A stretch of DNA of 64,000 nucleotides from Candidatus Leptovillus affinis (GCA_016705235.1 JADIYP010000001.1:186001-250000); one strand, 5' to 3'. Shown: positions 7,548-15,571, counted from the stretch's first letter. Made by a program: numbers and translations. Notes: generated by a model from the letters alone, not told the origin.

Positions 7548-7570
7548 CCAATCCTGTTAAAATTGTAAGA

Positions 7571-7653
7571 AGTTGGTTTGTTGGTTAGTTGGTTGGTTTG
7601 TTAAGAGACGCCAGCCAACTAACAAACCAACCAACCATCAAACCAACCAACCG
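7571..7653. repeat. TTGG/CCAA long hairpin tract
   Basis: A left arm of TTGGTTTGTTGGTTAG words and a right arm of CCAACTAACAAACCAACC words form an imperfect stem occupying almost the whole divergent spacer between the PqqB-like and aminotransferase genes. Any promoters for these two genes must overlap it. Confidence 0.85.
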
Positions 7654-7661
7654 AGGTTCCT

Positions 7662-8840
7662 ATGCAAAACCTATCCCACCTGCTCCACAACATTCCCTCT
7701 TCGCCCACGCTGGCCGTCAACGACAAGGCCAAAGCGCTGCAATTGGCCGGCCATGATGTCATCGCCCTGGCCGGGGGCGACCCCGATTTTCCCACGCCGC
7801 CGCACATTGTCGAGGCGGCGTACCGCGCCATGCTGAACGGGGCCACCCATTACCCCGCGCCGATGATCGGCATTCCGGCGGCGCTGGAGGCCATCGCCGC
7901 CAAGATGGAACGGGAAAATGGCGTGCTGATTGACGATCCGCGCCACCAGATCATCATTACGCCGGGGGGGAAGTGGGGGCTGTATCTGGCGTTAACGGCC
8001 GTGCTCAACCCCGGCGACGAAGTGCTCATCCTCGAACCCCACTGGGTCAGCTACCCGCCAATGATCACGCTGGCGGGCGGCGTGCCTGTGCCCGTCAGCC
8101 TGCCTGCCGATGACAATTTCCGCATTACGGCCGCCGCGCTGCGGGCCAGGCTCACGCCGCGCACCAAGGCGCTGATGGTCAACAACCCGTGCAACCCCAC
8201 CGGGCGCGTGCTGACGCCGGAAGAATTGGCGGCGGTGGTCGCCGTCGCCACGGAAGCCGACCTGTACGTGATTGCCGACGAGATTTATGAGAAATTGGTG
8301 TTTGACGGCCGTTCTCACCTCTCCATTGCCGCCGCGCCCGGCATGGCCGAACGCACCCTCACCGTTAATGGCCTGACCAAGTCCTATGCCATGACCGGCT
8401 GGCGGTTGGGCTGGCTGGTTGGCCCCGCGCCCATCATCAAGCTGGCGACGCGGCTGAACAGCCAGGCGGTGTCCTGCGCGGCCACCTTTTCCATGCACGC
8501 CTGCGTGGCGGCGCTGAACGGCCCGCAAGACATCATCGCCGAGATGCGCGATGCGTACCAGGCGCGGCGCGATTTTATGGTCAAGGCGTTGAACGAGATT
8601 GAGGGTATCGCCTGCCGCTCGATTGAGGGGGCGTTTTACCTGTTCCCCAGCTTCCCCGGCAGCGGCAAAAACAGCCTGGAACTGGCCGACGCGCTGCTGG
8701 ACAAGGCGCAAATCGCCGGGGTGCCGGGCATCGCCTTTGGGCAGAGCGGCGAGGGGCATGTGCGTTTTGCCATCTCCACGGCCGTGCACGACCTGGAGCG
8801 GGCGGTGGAGCGTCTGGCGAAGGTGGCGGGGGAGTTGTAG
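7662..8840 (+). CDS. PLP-dependent class I/II aminotransferase (aspartate aminotransferase-like)
   Basis: This 392-residue protein has the full-length fold type I aminotransferase pattern. A substrate-entry segment (ALAGGDPDFPTPPHI) is followed by the PLP-phosphate region (TPGGKWGLYLAL), the conserved NNPCNPTG (N178) and the cofactor-contacting Asp and Tyr in VIADEIYEKL (D206, Y209). The Schiff-base lysine is K240 (NGLTKSYAMTGWRLG). A C-terminal arginine in HVRFAIS fits the carboxylate-binding arginine. It probably transaminates aspartate or a related amino acid with 2-oxoglutarate; exact specificity cannot be read from sequence. It stands alone between a repeat hairpin and the hicBA operon. 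Confidence 0.9.
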   Translation: MQNLSHLLHNIPSSPTLAVNDKAKALQLAGHDVIALAGGDPDFPTPPHIVEAAYRAMLNGATHYPAPMIGIPAALEAIAAKMERENGVLIDDPRHQIIITPGGKWGLYLALTAVLNPGDEVLILEPHWVSYPPMITLAGGVPVPVSLPADDNFRITAAALRARLTPRTKALMVNNPCNPTGRVLTPEELAAVVAVATEADLYVIADEIYEKLVFDGRSHLSIAAAPGMAERTLTVNGLTKSYAMTGWRLGWLVGPAPIIKLATRLNSQAVSCAATFSMHACVAALNGPQDIIAEMRDAYQARRDFMVKALNEIEGIACRSIEGAFYLFPSFPGSGKNSLELADALLDKAQIAGVPGIAFGQSGEGHVRFAISTAVHDLERAVERLAKVAGEL

Positions 8841-8887
8841 GCATGGGCAGGGTGACAACCTGTTCACCCTCTGTCATCATCAATCCA

Positions 8888-8896
8888 TGTTATAAT
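8888..8896 (+). promoter_or_regulatory. Extended -10 promoter for hicBA
   Basis: A consensus extended -10 (TG-T-TATAAT) lies about 30 bases before the hicB start. No convincing -35 is seen, which is usual for extended -10 promoters. Confidence 0.5.
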
Positions 8897-8925
8897 GCCG
8901 TCAAACGATGGGAGGTTGGCAACTT

Positions 8926-9135
8926 ATGAATCAGCAAGATTTTTACGTCATCATTGAGCGGGATGAAGATGGCATGTACATTGGCGAAGTGCCGCAGTTG
9001 CAAGCCTGTTACAGCCAGGGCGAAACAATTGACCAACTGATGGTCAATATGCGGGAAGTTATCGCGCTTTGCCTGGAAGAAATGACCGACGTTTCCATTT
9101 CTGAGTTTGTTGGCGTCCAGCGCATCACCATGTAA
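8926..9135 (+). CDS. hicB: HicB-family antitoxin
   Basis: The start at ATG 8926 follows a GGGAGG site 10 bases upstream, giving 69 residues. The partial RNase H-like HicB fold is recognisable from FYVIIERDEDGMYIGEVPQL and the acidic helix MVNMREVIALCLEE. HicB neutralises HicA. Its stop codon overlaps the start of hicA (TAATG at 9133-9137), so the two are translationally coupled. This is the antitoxin-first order, the reverse of the classical hicA-hicB order. The C-terminus lacks an obvious extra DNA-binding domain, so autoregulation, if any, may rely on the complex. Confidence 0.88.
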   Translation: MNQQDFYVIIERDEDGMYIGEVPQLQACYSQGETIDQLMVNMREVIALCLEEMTDVSISEFVGVQRITM

Positions 9136-9362
9136 TGCCGCCTTTACCGCTTCTTACGGCCCGTCAAGTTGTGGCGGCGCTTCATCAAGCTGGCTTTGAA
9201 AGCGTGCGGCAAAAAGGGAGTCACATACGGCTGCGGCATCCAGACGGCCGTGTCGTGACAGTGCCAGATCATCCAGGGCAGGATATGGGGCGCGGTTTGC
9301 TGCGCAAAATTTTGCGCGATGCCGACCTGAGCCGTGATGAATTTGTGGCTTTGTTGAAGTAA
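9135..9362 (+). CDS. hicA: HicA-family mRNA interferase toxin
   Basis: The 75-residue protein is a textbook HicA. A double-stranded-RNA-binding-like fold begins LTARQVVAALHQAGF, the catalytic histidine is H30 in QKGSHIRLRHPDG, and the C-terminal half reads TVPDHPGQDMGRGLLRKIL. HicA cleaves mRNA and is held inactive by HicB. The overlap with hicB and intact catalytic residue suggest a functional pair. Codon use looks like its neighbours, and it carries an ACGGCCGT motif (near 9244), so it is not obviously a recent arrival. Confidence 0.92.
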   Translation: MPPLPLLTARQVVAALHQAGFESVRQKGSHIRLRHPDGRVVTVPDHPGQDMGRGLLRKILRDADLSRDEFVALLK

Positions 9363-9390
9363 CTTTACGGCCGTTTTCCCCGCTTCTCCA

Positions 9391-9425
9391 CAGAAAATCC
9401 GTGCCATCCGTGTTTATCCGCGTTC
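9391..9425. repeat. AATCCGTG/CATCCGTG word repeat
   Basis: A short stretch of AATCCGTGCCATCCGTG-type words overlaps the 3' end of the ABC exporter gene. Related words occur at 6343, 6629, 24797 and 24940. Confidence 0.5.
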
Positions 9426-11255
9426 CATTTCCTCCAGTTCGTCTTCGCTCATGAACTGGCGCTGGTAGAGTTCGTAATAGAGGCCGCCCTGGGCTAGAAG
9501 CTGGTCGTGACGGCCGTTTTCCACAATCCGCCCCCCATCCACCACACAAATCATATCCGCCTGGCGAATGGTGCTCAGGCGGTGGGCAATCACCACGGCC
9601 GTGCGCCCGGCCATCAGCCGCTCCAGCGCCTCCTGAATCAGCACCTCCGTCACCGTGTCGATGCTGGCTGTGGCCTCGTCGAGGATGAGGATGCGCGGGT
9701 CTACCAGCGCGGCGCGGGCGATGCACAGCAGCTGCCGCTGCCCCACCGACACGTTCACCGCCCCTTCCAAAATCGGCGTGTCGTAGCCGAGGGGCAGGTT
9801 GCGGATGAAGTCGTGGGCGTTGGCCAGTTTGGCGGCGGCGACCACTTCGTCGTGGCTGGCGGCGGCACGGCCGTAACGGATATTCTCGGCGATGGTCCCG
9901 GCGAAGAGGAACGGGTCTTGGGGCACCAGCCCAAACTGGCGGCGCAGCGAGCTTTGCGTCACGCCGCGCACGTCGATCCCGTCAATGAGTACCTGCCCCT
10001 CGGTGGCTTCGTAGAAGCGGGGGATGAGGTTGGCGATGGTGGTTTTGCCCGCGCCGGTCGGACCGACCAGGGCGACGGTTTGGCCCGGCTGGATGGTGAG
10101 TTGGACGGCGTGCAGCACGTCCGGGGCGTCGTCGCGGTAGCGGAAGGTGACGCCTTCCAGGGTGATGGCCCCGGTGATGGGCGGCATCTCGGCGGCGTCG
10201 GGCCGGTCGGTGACGTCGGGGGTGGTGTTGAGCAGGCGCATGACTTGCTCGCCGCCGGCCATGGCCGACTGCATGGTGGTGTAGAGGCGGCTGAGTTCCT
10301 GGATGGGTTGGAAGAAGCGCGTGACGTAGGCCAGAAAGGCGACCATCACCCCCAGCGTGACGGTATCTCCGGCTACGGCCCGGCCGCCGAAGTAGAGGAC
10401 CACGGCCGTGGACAACATGCTCAAAAACTCTATCGTCGGCAGGAAGATGAAGGAGAGGCGCATGGCGTTGACGTTGGCGTCGCGGTTGCTGCGGTTGACG
10501 GTGTTGAAGCGGTCTTCGACGGCCGTTTCCTGCGCAAACGCCTGAATCACCCGCATGCCGTTGATGTTTTCCGCCAGGTTGCCCACCAGCGCGGCCACGC
10601 TGCGCCGCGTCTGGCGGAACGCGCCCTTGGCCCGGTAAGAGAACCAGACCGTCGCCAGAGCCATCAGCGGCAGCACGGCGAAGGTGAAGAGCGCCAGCCG
10701 CGGACTCATGGTGAGCATGATGATGATGATGCCCACCAGGATGAGCAAATCGCCCAGCAGCGAGATGATGCCTTGCGTCAGCAGATCGTTGATGACGGCC
10801 ACGTCGTTGATGACCCGCGACACGGTCACGCCGACGATGGTGCGGTCGTGGTAGCTGAGGGAGAGGGCTTGCAGGTGGTCGAACAGCTCCTGGCGCAAAT
10901 CGGCCAGCACGCGCTGCGACACGCGCCCCAGCAAGTACTGCTGCCCGGCGCTGGTGGCGTACAGCCCCACGTAACAGATCGCCAGCAGCAGGGCCAACTG
11001 GGTCAACCCGCTGGCGTCGCCGACGGCGATGTGCTGGTCGATGGTGAGTTTGATGAGGTAGGGCGCGAGCAAGGTGAAGCCGGTCGCGCCGAGCATGAGC
11101 AGGGTTCCCAGGGCGATTTTACGGCCGTACGGCCGTATGAACACCAACATGCCGGAGACGACGCTTTTGTTGAAGAAACGGCCGTCTTTCCCTTCCGCGC
11201 CAAACTGGTTGATGGCCCCACGCGGCCCCATGCCGGGGGAGAAGCTGAAACTCAT
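9414..11255 (-). CDS. ABC exporter half-transporter, consensus catalytic Glu
   Basis: This 613-residue protein has an N-terminal six-helix type IV exporter membrane domain (about 40-340) and a C-terminal nucleotide-binding domain (Walker A GPTGAGKTT, Q-loop LVPQDPF, Walker B ILILDEATASID with the catalytic Glu, switch His in VIAHRLS). Its ABC signature is VSVGQ rather than LSGGQ. The downstream-facing partner at 11666-13432 has a normal signature but Asp for the catalytic Glu. This complementary pattern is that of heterodimeric exporters such as TM287/288 and BmrCD, with one degenerate ATP site. Substrates are probably lipids or drugs, unproven. The gene is transcribed after its partner across the 42-bp array. 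Confidence 0.92.
   Translation of the reverse strand: MSFSFSPGMGPRGAINQFGAEGKDGRFFNKSVVSGMLVFIRPYGRKIALGTLLMLGATGFTLLAPYLIKLTIDQHIAVGDASGLTQLALLLAICYVGLYATSAGQQYLLGRVSQRVLADLRQELFDHLQALSLSYHDRTIVGVTVSRVINDVAVINDLLTQGIISLLGDLLILVGIIIIMLTMSPRLALFTFAVLPLMALATVWFSYRAKGAFRQTRRSVAALVGNLAENINGMRVIQAFAQETAVEDRFNTVNRSNRDANVNAMRLSFIFLPTIEFLSMLSTAVVLYFGGRAVAGDTVTLGVMVAFLAYVTRFFQPIQELSRLYTTMQSAMAGGEQVMRLLNTTPDVTDRPDAAEMPPITGAITLEGVTFRYRDDAPDVLHAVQLTIQPGQTVALVGPTGAGKTTIANLIPRFYEATEGQVLIDGIDVRGVTQSSLRRQFGLVPQDPFLFAGTIAENIRYGRAAASHDEVVAAAKLANAHDFIRNLPLGYDTPILEGAVNVSVGQRQLLCIARAALVDPRILILDEATASIDTVTEVLIQEALERLMAGRTAVVIAHRLSTIRQADMICVVDGGRIVENGRHDQLLAQGGLYYELYQRQFMSEDELEEMERG
11121..11136. repeat. Two abutting ACGGCCGT octamers
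   Basis: Two copies of ACGGCCGT abut, making the 18-bp perfect palindrome TACGGCCGTACGGCCGTA at 11120-11137, inside the exporter coding sequence. This is one instance of the octamer that recurs throughout the window. Confidence 0.9.
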
Positions 11256-11263
11256 AATAGAAT

Positions 11264-11303
11264 CCTTTGGGAGATTGGAGACTCAAAAATCTCCAGTCTC
11301 TAG
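11264..11303. repeat. Hairpin tract of GAGATTGGAGACT words
   Basis: GGGAGATTGGAGACT and its complement around CAAAAA form a short stem just upstream of the exporter gene start. Confidence 0.7.
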
Positions 11304-11390
11304 TAGCAGTCTGTTGGAGAACCTCTTTTTGTAGCCGGGGTATCCTTACCCCGCCTCTGGAAGACGCGGTAAGAAACCGCGGCTACTGGT
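11303..11390. mobile_element. Partial copy of the CTAGCAGG-family element
   Basis: From about 11310 the sequence matches the reverse complement of 52625-52702 with very few differences (core: AACCTCTTTTTGTAGCCGGG, then an imperfect stem of ACCGCG arms). The left terminal repeat is degenerate and the right one is lost where the 42-bp array begins. Confidence 0.75.
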
Positions 11391-11660
11391 ACTGCCCCCT
11401 CGGTGATAACCGAGGGCATACTTTTTCCGCCAACTGCCCCCTCGGTGATAACCGAGGGCATGTTTTTTTCGCCAACTGCCCCCTCGGTCGGGACCGAGGG
11501 CATGTTTTTCCCGCCAACTGCCCCCTCGGTCGGGGCCAGGGGCATGTTTTTTCCGCCAACTACCCCCTTGGTCGGGACCAGGGGCATGTTTTTTCCGCCA
11601 ACTGCCCCCTTGGTCGGGACCAAGGGCATGTTTTTTCCGCCAACTGCCCCCTCGGTGGCC
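11391..11660. repeat. 42-bp tandem array of hairpins
   Basis: Six full 42-bp units start at 11391, 11433, 11475, 11517, 11559 and 11601, plus a partial seventh at 11643. Each holds a short stem (CCCTCGGT, 4-base loop, ACCGAGGG) followed on the plus strand by CATG and a T run. Stem bases change in pairs between units (CTCGGT/ACCGAG versus CTTGGT/ACCAAG). It lies between the two exporter genes, which are transcribed on the opposite strand. There is no spacer diversity, so this is not a CRISPR array. Confidence 0.9.
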
Positions 11661-11665
11661 GCCTT

Positions 11666-13432
11666 TTAGATTGGTCCACTCTCCAATCTCTCCTCCGGCT
11701 CCACCTGCAAGGCATACACCTGCCGGTACAGCGGCGAGCTGGCCAGGAGTTCTTCGTGCGTGCCACGGGCGGCGATACGGCCGTTTTCCAGCACCAAAAT
11801 CACGTCGGCGCGGCGCACCGTACTCAGGCGGTGGGCGATGACAAAGGTCGTGCGATTCTCCATCAAGCGGTCCAGCGCCGCCTGGATCAGCCGCTCCGTG
11901 TTGCTGTCCACGCTGGCCGTGGCATCGTCCAAAATGAGGATGCGCGGGTCGGTGAGCAGGGCGCGGGCGATGGACAGCCGCTGCTTCTGCCCGCCCGACA
12001 ACGTGACGCCGCGCTCGCCGACCGGCGTATCGTACCCCTCCGGCATGGCGCTGATGAACTCATGGGCCTGCGCGTCTTTGGCCGCCTGGATGATTTCGTC
12101 CTCGCTGGCGTCGGGCCGCCCGAAGGTGATGTTTTCGCGGATGGTGGCGGCGAAGAGGATGGTATCTTGCATCACCAGCCCAATCTGGCCGCGCAGTGAC
12201 GCCAGGGTAAACTGGCGCGCATCCTGCCCATCCACATTAATTTGCCCGCCCGTGGGATCATAAAAGCGGGCAATGAGGTTGATGAGCGTGGACTTGCCGG
12301 AGCCGGTCGCGCCCATCAGGGCCACAATCTGCCCCGGCTCGGCGGTGAAGGTGATGTTGTGCAGCACCTTTTTGGACCCGGCATAGACAAAGGAGACATC
12401 GGCGAAGGCGACACGGCCGTGCAGCCGGGGCGCAGTCACCGCATCCGGCCGGTCGGCCACTTCCGACGGCGCGTCGAGGATGGCAAAAATACGCTCGGCG
12501 GCCGAGGCGGCAATCGCCAAAATGGGGATGATGCGGCCGATCAGGTTGATGGGGCGGATGAGCATCGCCAGATATGTGGTGAAGGCCACCAGTTCGCCCA
12601 GGGTCATCTGGTTTTGCACCACCAGCCAGCCGCCGTACCAGAAAATAATCACCGTGCCAAAGTTGGCGATCATGTCCAGCATGGGCACGTTGATCGCTTC
12701 CAGGCGGGTCGATTCGGCGGCGAGGCCAAACCATTTTTCGTTTTCGGCCTGGAAGCGGCGCGATTCGTTGGCCTCCTGGGCAAAGGCTTTGACGATGCGC
12801 GCGCCGCGCAGGTTTTGCTCTAGTTGGGTAGTCAGCACGCCCAACTGGTCCTGAATTTCAAAGGAGAGGGGGCGGAAGCGGCGGCCAAAGCGGTAGGCGC
12901 GGTGCAGCAGCAGCGGCATGGTGAGGATGATGAGGGCGGCTAAGGTGGTATTCATCCAGAGGAGGGTAACGGCCGTTAACAGCAGCAGCGTGCCCCCTTC
13001 CACCAGCCGCAGCACCGCCCGCCCGGTCAGAAAACGAATGCGCTCCACATCCTGCATGGCCCGCGAGAGAATTTGCCCGGCCTCGGTCTGGTCGTGGTAG
13101 GCAAAGGGCAGGCGGTCCAGCTTGGTGAGGATGTCGTTGCGCAGGTCGTAGGCCACACCCTGCGAGGCCTCTTCGGTCCATTTACCCTGGTAGTAGACAA
13201 AGACGCCCTTGATCAGCGTCAGGCCCAGCAGCAGCAAGACAGCCTGGCCCAGCCGCGCCAGATCGCCGCCGTAGATGCCCTGGTCGATGGCCCAGCGAAT
13301 AAGCTGCGGGACCAGAATGACGATGACGTTGATGATGAGCATGGTGGCATAAACGCCGATGGTTTTGCGGGAATACGGCCGTAAATACCGAAAGGCGCGC
13401 CACAGAAGTTGTCGGTCTGATTGCGGTTGCAT
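11666..13432 (-). CDS. ABC exporter half-transporter, degenerate Walker B
   Basis: The preferred start is ATG 13432 (MQPQSDRQLLWRAF), giving 588 residues; a longer frame to 13531 adds 33 residues without homology. An N-terminal six-helix exporter domain begins LRPYSRKTIGVYATM. The nucleotide-binding domain has Walker A GATGSGKST, signature LSGGQKQR and Walker B ILILDDATASVD, in which Asp replaces the catalytic Glu. The neighbouring half-transporter has the converse pattern. Together they should form a heterodimeric exporter with one non-hydrolytic ATP site. The stop lies right beside the 42-bp hairpin array. Confidence 0.92.
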   Translation of the reverse strand: MQPQSDRQLLWRAFRYLRPYSRKTIGVYATMLIINVIVILVPQLIRWAIDQGIYGGDLARLGQAVLLLLGLTLIKGVFVYYQGKWTEEASQGVAYDLRNDILTKLDRLPFAYHDQTEAGQILSRAMQDVERIRFLTGRAVLRLVEGGTLLLLTAVTLLWMNTTLAALIILTMPLLLHRAYRFGRRFRPLSFEIQDQLGVLTTQLEQNLRGARIVKAFAQEANESRRFQAENEKWFGLAAESTRLEAINVPMLDMIANFGTVIIFWYGGWLVVQNQMTLGELVAFTTYLAMLIRPINLIGRIIPILAIAASAAERIFAILDAPSEVADRPDAVTAPRLHGRVAFADVSFVYAGSKKVLHNITFTAEPGQIVALMGATGSGKSTLINLIARFYDPTGGQINVDGQDARQFTLASLRGQIGLVMQDTILFAATIRENITFGRPDASEDEIIQAAKDAQAHEFISAMPEGYDTPVGERGVTLSGGQKQRLSIARALLTDPRILILDDATASVDSNTERLIQAALDRLMENRTTFVIAHRLSTVRRADVILVLENGRIAARGTHEELLASSPLYRQVYALQVEPEERLESGPI

Positions 13433-13472
13433 GGCCTGTATCTTACCCGCTTTTGCGCCGCTCTGCCGCAAG

Positions 13473-13508
13473 CAAAACGGCCCAGGCGGGTGGGCCTCGG
13501 CCGTTTTG
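13473..13508. terminator. GC-rich hairpin upstream of the exporter operon
   Basis: A perfect 10-bp inverted repeat (CAAAACGGCC and GGCCGTTTTG) encloses a 16-base loop. The T-rich right arm resembles an intrinsic terminator read rightward, but no rightward gene precedes it, so the role is uncertain. Confidence 0.4.
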
Positions 13509-13569
13509 GCAATCGCTGAAGATTGGTCCAATCTCGTTGGGTTTTAAGAAAACAACCGGGTAACTGGCT

Positions 13570-13610
13570 TGTCATGCTGAGCGGAGTCTTCGGAGCGAAG
13601 CATCCCCATG
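13570..13610. repeat. GTCATGCTGAGCGGAGTC repeat
   Basis: A third copy of the motif seen inside the MITE at 2421 and at 6409. Here it occupies the place where the 3' two thirds of the PIN toxin gene should be. Confidence 0.75.
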
Positions 13611-13775
13611 GCTTGAGCCTTTCAGGCTGTTGTATCCTCGCACCAGACCCTCCCGCAACTCTGTCACCACCGCCGGAGGCGTCCAAATAGTGGCAAACAA
13701 ACGTGGCAACCAATCCAGCGCGTCAATTCGATGGAGATAAACGAGAGGAGAGGTGTTGCTAATCGCCTCGTTCAT
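13572..13775 (-). pseudogene. PIN-domain toxin, truncated
   Basis: The reading frame begins like a DUF3368/VapC-type PIN toxin (MNEAISNTSPLVYLHRIDAL, with the first catalytic-type Asp region), continues to AVVTELREGL and then leaves homology near residue 49. The remaining 18 codons are encoded by a repeat. PIN toxins of this kind need about 150 residues and four acidic residues, so this remnant should be inactive. It overlaps the 3' end of the UPF0175 gene by 17 bases, the standard arrangement for UPF0175-PIN pairs. Loss of the toxin leaves the antitoxin orphaned. Confidence 0.75.
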
Positions 13776-14019
13776 CAGCTAGTTCCAACTCTTCCAGTTC
13801 ACTCAATAAAGGAAAGACCTTGTAATCGCCCAACATCAACAAGAACTCTACCCGTGATTTGCCGGCCAATTCGGCGGCACGGCCGGAGGAGAGGCGGCCG
13901 AGTTCATACAGCTTAATGGCCGCCAGTAGGCGCATTTCGCGGGCGAAAGTCACTTCATCGCTCTTTTCGGCCAACAGGACCTTTTCTGGAATCTCGATTG
14001 TGACTTGTCGTGAACTCAT
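13759..14019 (-). CDS. UPF0175-family antitoxin
   Basis: The 86-residue protein begins MSSRQVTIEIPEKVLL and continues with a helix-turn-helix-like FAREMRLLAAIKLYELGRLS-SGRAAELAGKSRVEFL, the UPF0175 signature. Family members are antitoxins paired with PIN-domain RNases. A GGATGA site precedes the start. The downstream toxin gene is truncated, so this gene may persist as an orphan antitoxin or a neutral remnant. Confidence 0.85.
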   Translation of the reverse strand: MSSRQVTIEIPEKVLLAEKSDEVTFAREMRLLAAIKLYELGRLSSGRAAELAGKSRVEFLLMLGDYKVFPLLSELEELELADERGD

Positions 14020-14069
14020 TTTGCTTCATCCTCGCCGTTACCTGGTTAACGATAACCGGAAGCGGTGCA

Positions 14070-14100
14070 GATTTGACAAATCTCCAAGATTTGTCAAATC
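14070..14100. terminator. Perfect 14-bp stem hairpin after tyrS
   Basis: GATTTGACAAATCT and its exact complement AGATTTGTCAAATC are separated by CCA, two bases downstream of the tyrS stop. It probably blocks readthrough or protects the mRNA 3' end. There is no T run, so a REP-like role is also possible. Confidence 0.65.
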
Positions 14101-14102
14101 TA

Positions 14103-15383
14103 TCAGGCCAACACTTTCACCAGATGATACTTCTTGCGCCCTTTGCGCAAGATAAGGAACTGGCCTTCAATGGCCTCATTCACCGTGACCATTTGATTGG
14201 CGTCTTCGATGCGATGGTTGTTCAGGTAGACGCCGCCGCCCTGGATGGTGCGCCGGGCGTCGCCTTTGGATTGGGCCAGGCCGGTATCGGCCAGCAGGTC
14301 CACCACCGGCAAGCCGTCGCCCGCCAGCGCAGACTGGGGCAGCTCGCTGGAAGGCACGTCGGCGAAGATGTCCTGAATGTCGCCGGCGTCCAGCCCATCC
14401 AGGTCGCCGCCGAAGAGGACCTGGGCGGCTTTTTCAGCTTTGGAAACGGCCGTTTCCCCATGAATCATCCGCGTGAGTTCCTGCGCCAGCCGCCGCTGTG
14501 CCTCGCGCTGCTCCGGCCGATCGTAGACCATTTGCTGGTACTCCTGGATTTCGCTGCGCTCCAGCCAGGTGAAGTAACCCAGATAATTGATCACGTCGGC
14601 GTCATCGCTGTTGAACCAAAACTGGTAGAAGCGGTAAGGCGAGGTGCGTTTGGGGTCCAGCCAGGCGTTGGTGCCGGCGGCCGTTTTGCCGAATTTGCTG
14701 CCATCCGCCTGGGTGATGAGCGGAAAAACCATGGCGTGGACCTTCTGGTTGCGCACGCGGCGAATCAACTCCACCCCGGCCACGATGTTGCCCCACTGGT
14801 CGCTGCCGCCGGTTTGCATGGTGCAGCCGAGGGTGTCGTGCAGGTGCAGGTAGTCGTAGGCTTGCAGCAGCATGTAGCTGAATTCGGTGTAAGAGATGCC
14901 GTCCTCGCGCTGGATGCGCGATTTGACGGAATCTTTGCCCAGCATGTAGTTGACGGTGAAATGCTTGCCGGTATCACGCAAGAACTCCAGCAGATTGAGT
15001 TTGCTCAACCAATCGGCGTTATTGACCATGACGGCCGGGTTGCTTTTAACCTCAAAGTCCAGCACACTGGCTAGCTGCTGCTTCACCGTCACCAGATTGG
15101 CTTCGATCTCTTCGATGGTCAGCAAATTGCGCTCGGAGGAACGGCCGCTGGGGTCGCCGACCATGCCTGTGCCGCCGCCGGCCAGCAGGATGGGCGTATG
15201 GCCGAAGCGCTGCAAGCGGGCCATCACCATGAGGGGAACCAGATTGCCAATGTGCAGGGAATCGGCCGTGGGGTCGAAGCCGTTGTAGACGCTGATTTTT
15301 TCTTTGGCCAGTACGTCCGGTACGCTTTCGGTATGGTCGTAGACGAGGCCACGCCATTTTAATTCTTCATATGCATTTGTCAC
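14103..15383 (-). CDS. tyrS: Tyrosyl-tRNA synthetase
   Basis: The start is taken as GTG 15383, which has a GGGAG site 9 bases upstream and gives 426 residues, the usual TyrRS length; an in-frame extension to 15464 adds 27 residues of no homology. Class I signatures are clear: NGFDPTADSLHIGNL (HIGH), then SYMLLQAYDYLHLHD, QTGGSDQWGNIVAG and GSKFGKTAAGTNAWL (KMSKS-type loop). The C-terminal 60 residues form the S4-like RNA-binding domain (VDLLADTGLAQSKGDARRTI). It charges tRNA-Tyr. Upstream lie a hairpin element and a terminator-like stem but no recognisable T-box leader. Confidence 0.97.
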   Translation of the reverse strand: MTNAYEELKWRGLVYDHTESVPDVLAKEKISVYNGFDPTADSLHIGNLVPLMVMARLQRFGHTPILLAGGGTGMVGDPSGRSSERNLLTIEEIEANLVTVKQQLASVLDFEVKSNPAVMVNNADWLSKLNLLEFLRDTGKHFTVNYMLGKDSVKSRIQREDGISYTEFSYMLLQAYDYLHLHDTLGCTMQTGGSDQWGNIVAGVELIRRVRNQKVHAMVFPLITQADGSKFGKTAAGTNAWLDPKRTSPYRFYQFWFNSDDADVINYLGYFTWLERSEIQEYQQMVYDRPEQREAQRRLAQELTRMIHGETAVSKAEKAAQVLFGGDLDGLDAGDIQDIFADVPSSELPQSALAGDGLPVVDLLADTGLAQSKGDARRTIQGGGVYLNNHRIEDANQMVTVNEAIEGQFLILRKGRKKYHLVKVLA

Positions 15384-15475
15384 GATGTCTTTCTCCCATT
15401 CAAATAATTCCGATTTAAATCGTAACACAGGCTTGGGGGCTGTCAACGCCTGCATCCCGGACACAAAAAAAGAGA

Positions 15476-15540
15476 GTCTTTAGGATTTCTTGGGGTATCG
15501 CCCAATGTATGGTGTCAACCCCCTAAATTCCCATAGAACC
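15476..15540. repeat. TCTTTAGGATTTC inverted-repeat element, short form
   Basis: The left arm TCTTTAGGATTTCTTGGGGT pairs imperfectly with the right arm (GGTGTCAACCCCCTAAATTC and CCATAGAACC). A second copy at 52461-52581 has the same arms but carries an extra 60-bp hairpin in the middle. Probably a small mobile or hairpin element. Confidence 0.7.
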
Positions 15541-15571
15541 AAAAAAGACGCAGTGTGCGCCGCGTCTTTTT
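15541..15571. terminator. Bidirectional intrinsic terminator
   Basis: AAAAAAGACGC and GCGTCTTTTT form a perfect stem around a 10-base loop, with A/T runs on both sides, so it can terminate in either direction. It lies between tyrS and a gene-free stretch. Confidence 0.75.

Noticed and set aside
11300..11629. Open frame of 14-residue repeats over the 42-bp array
   Set aside because: The 42-bp period keeps both strands open; the hairpins and paired changes point to a structural DNA/RNA role.
11391..11660. CRISPR array
   Set aside because: Units are contiguous 42-bp repeats without unique spacers, and no cas gene is present.
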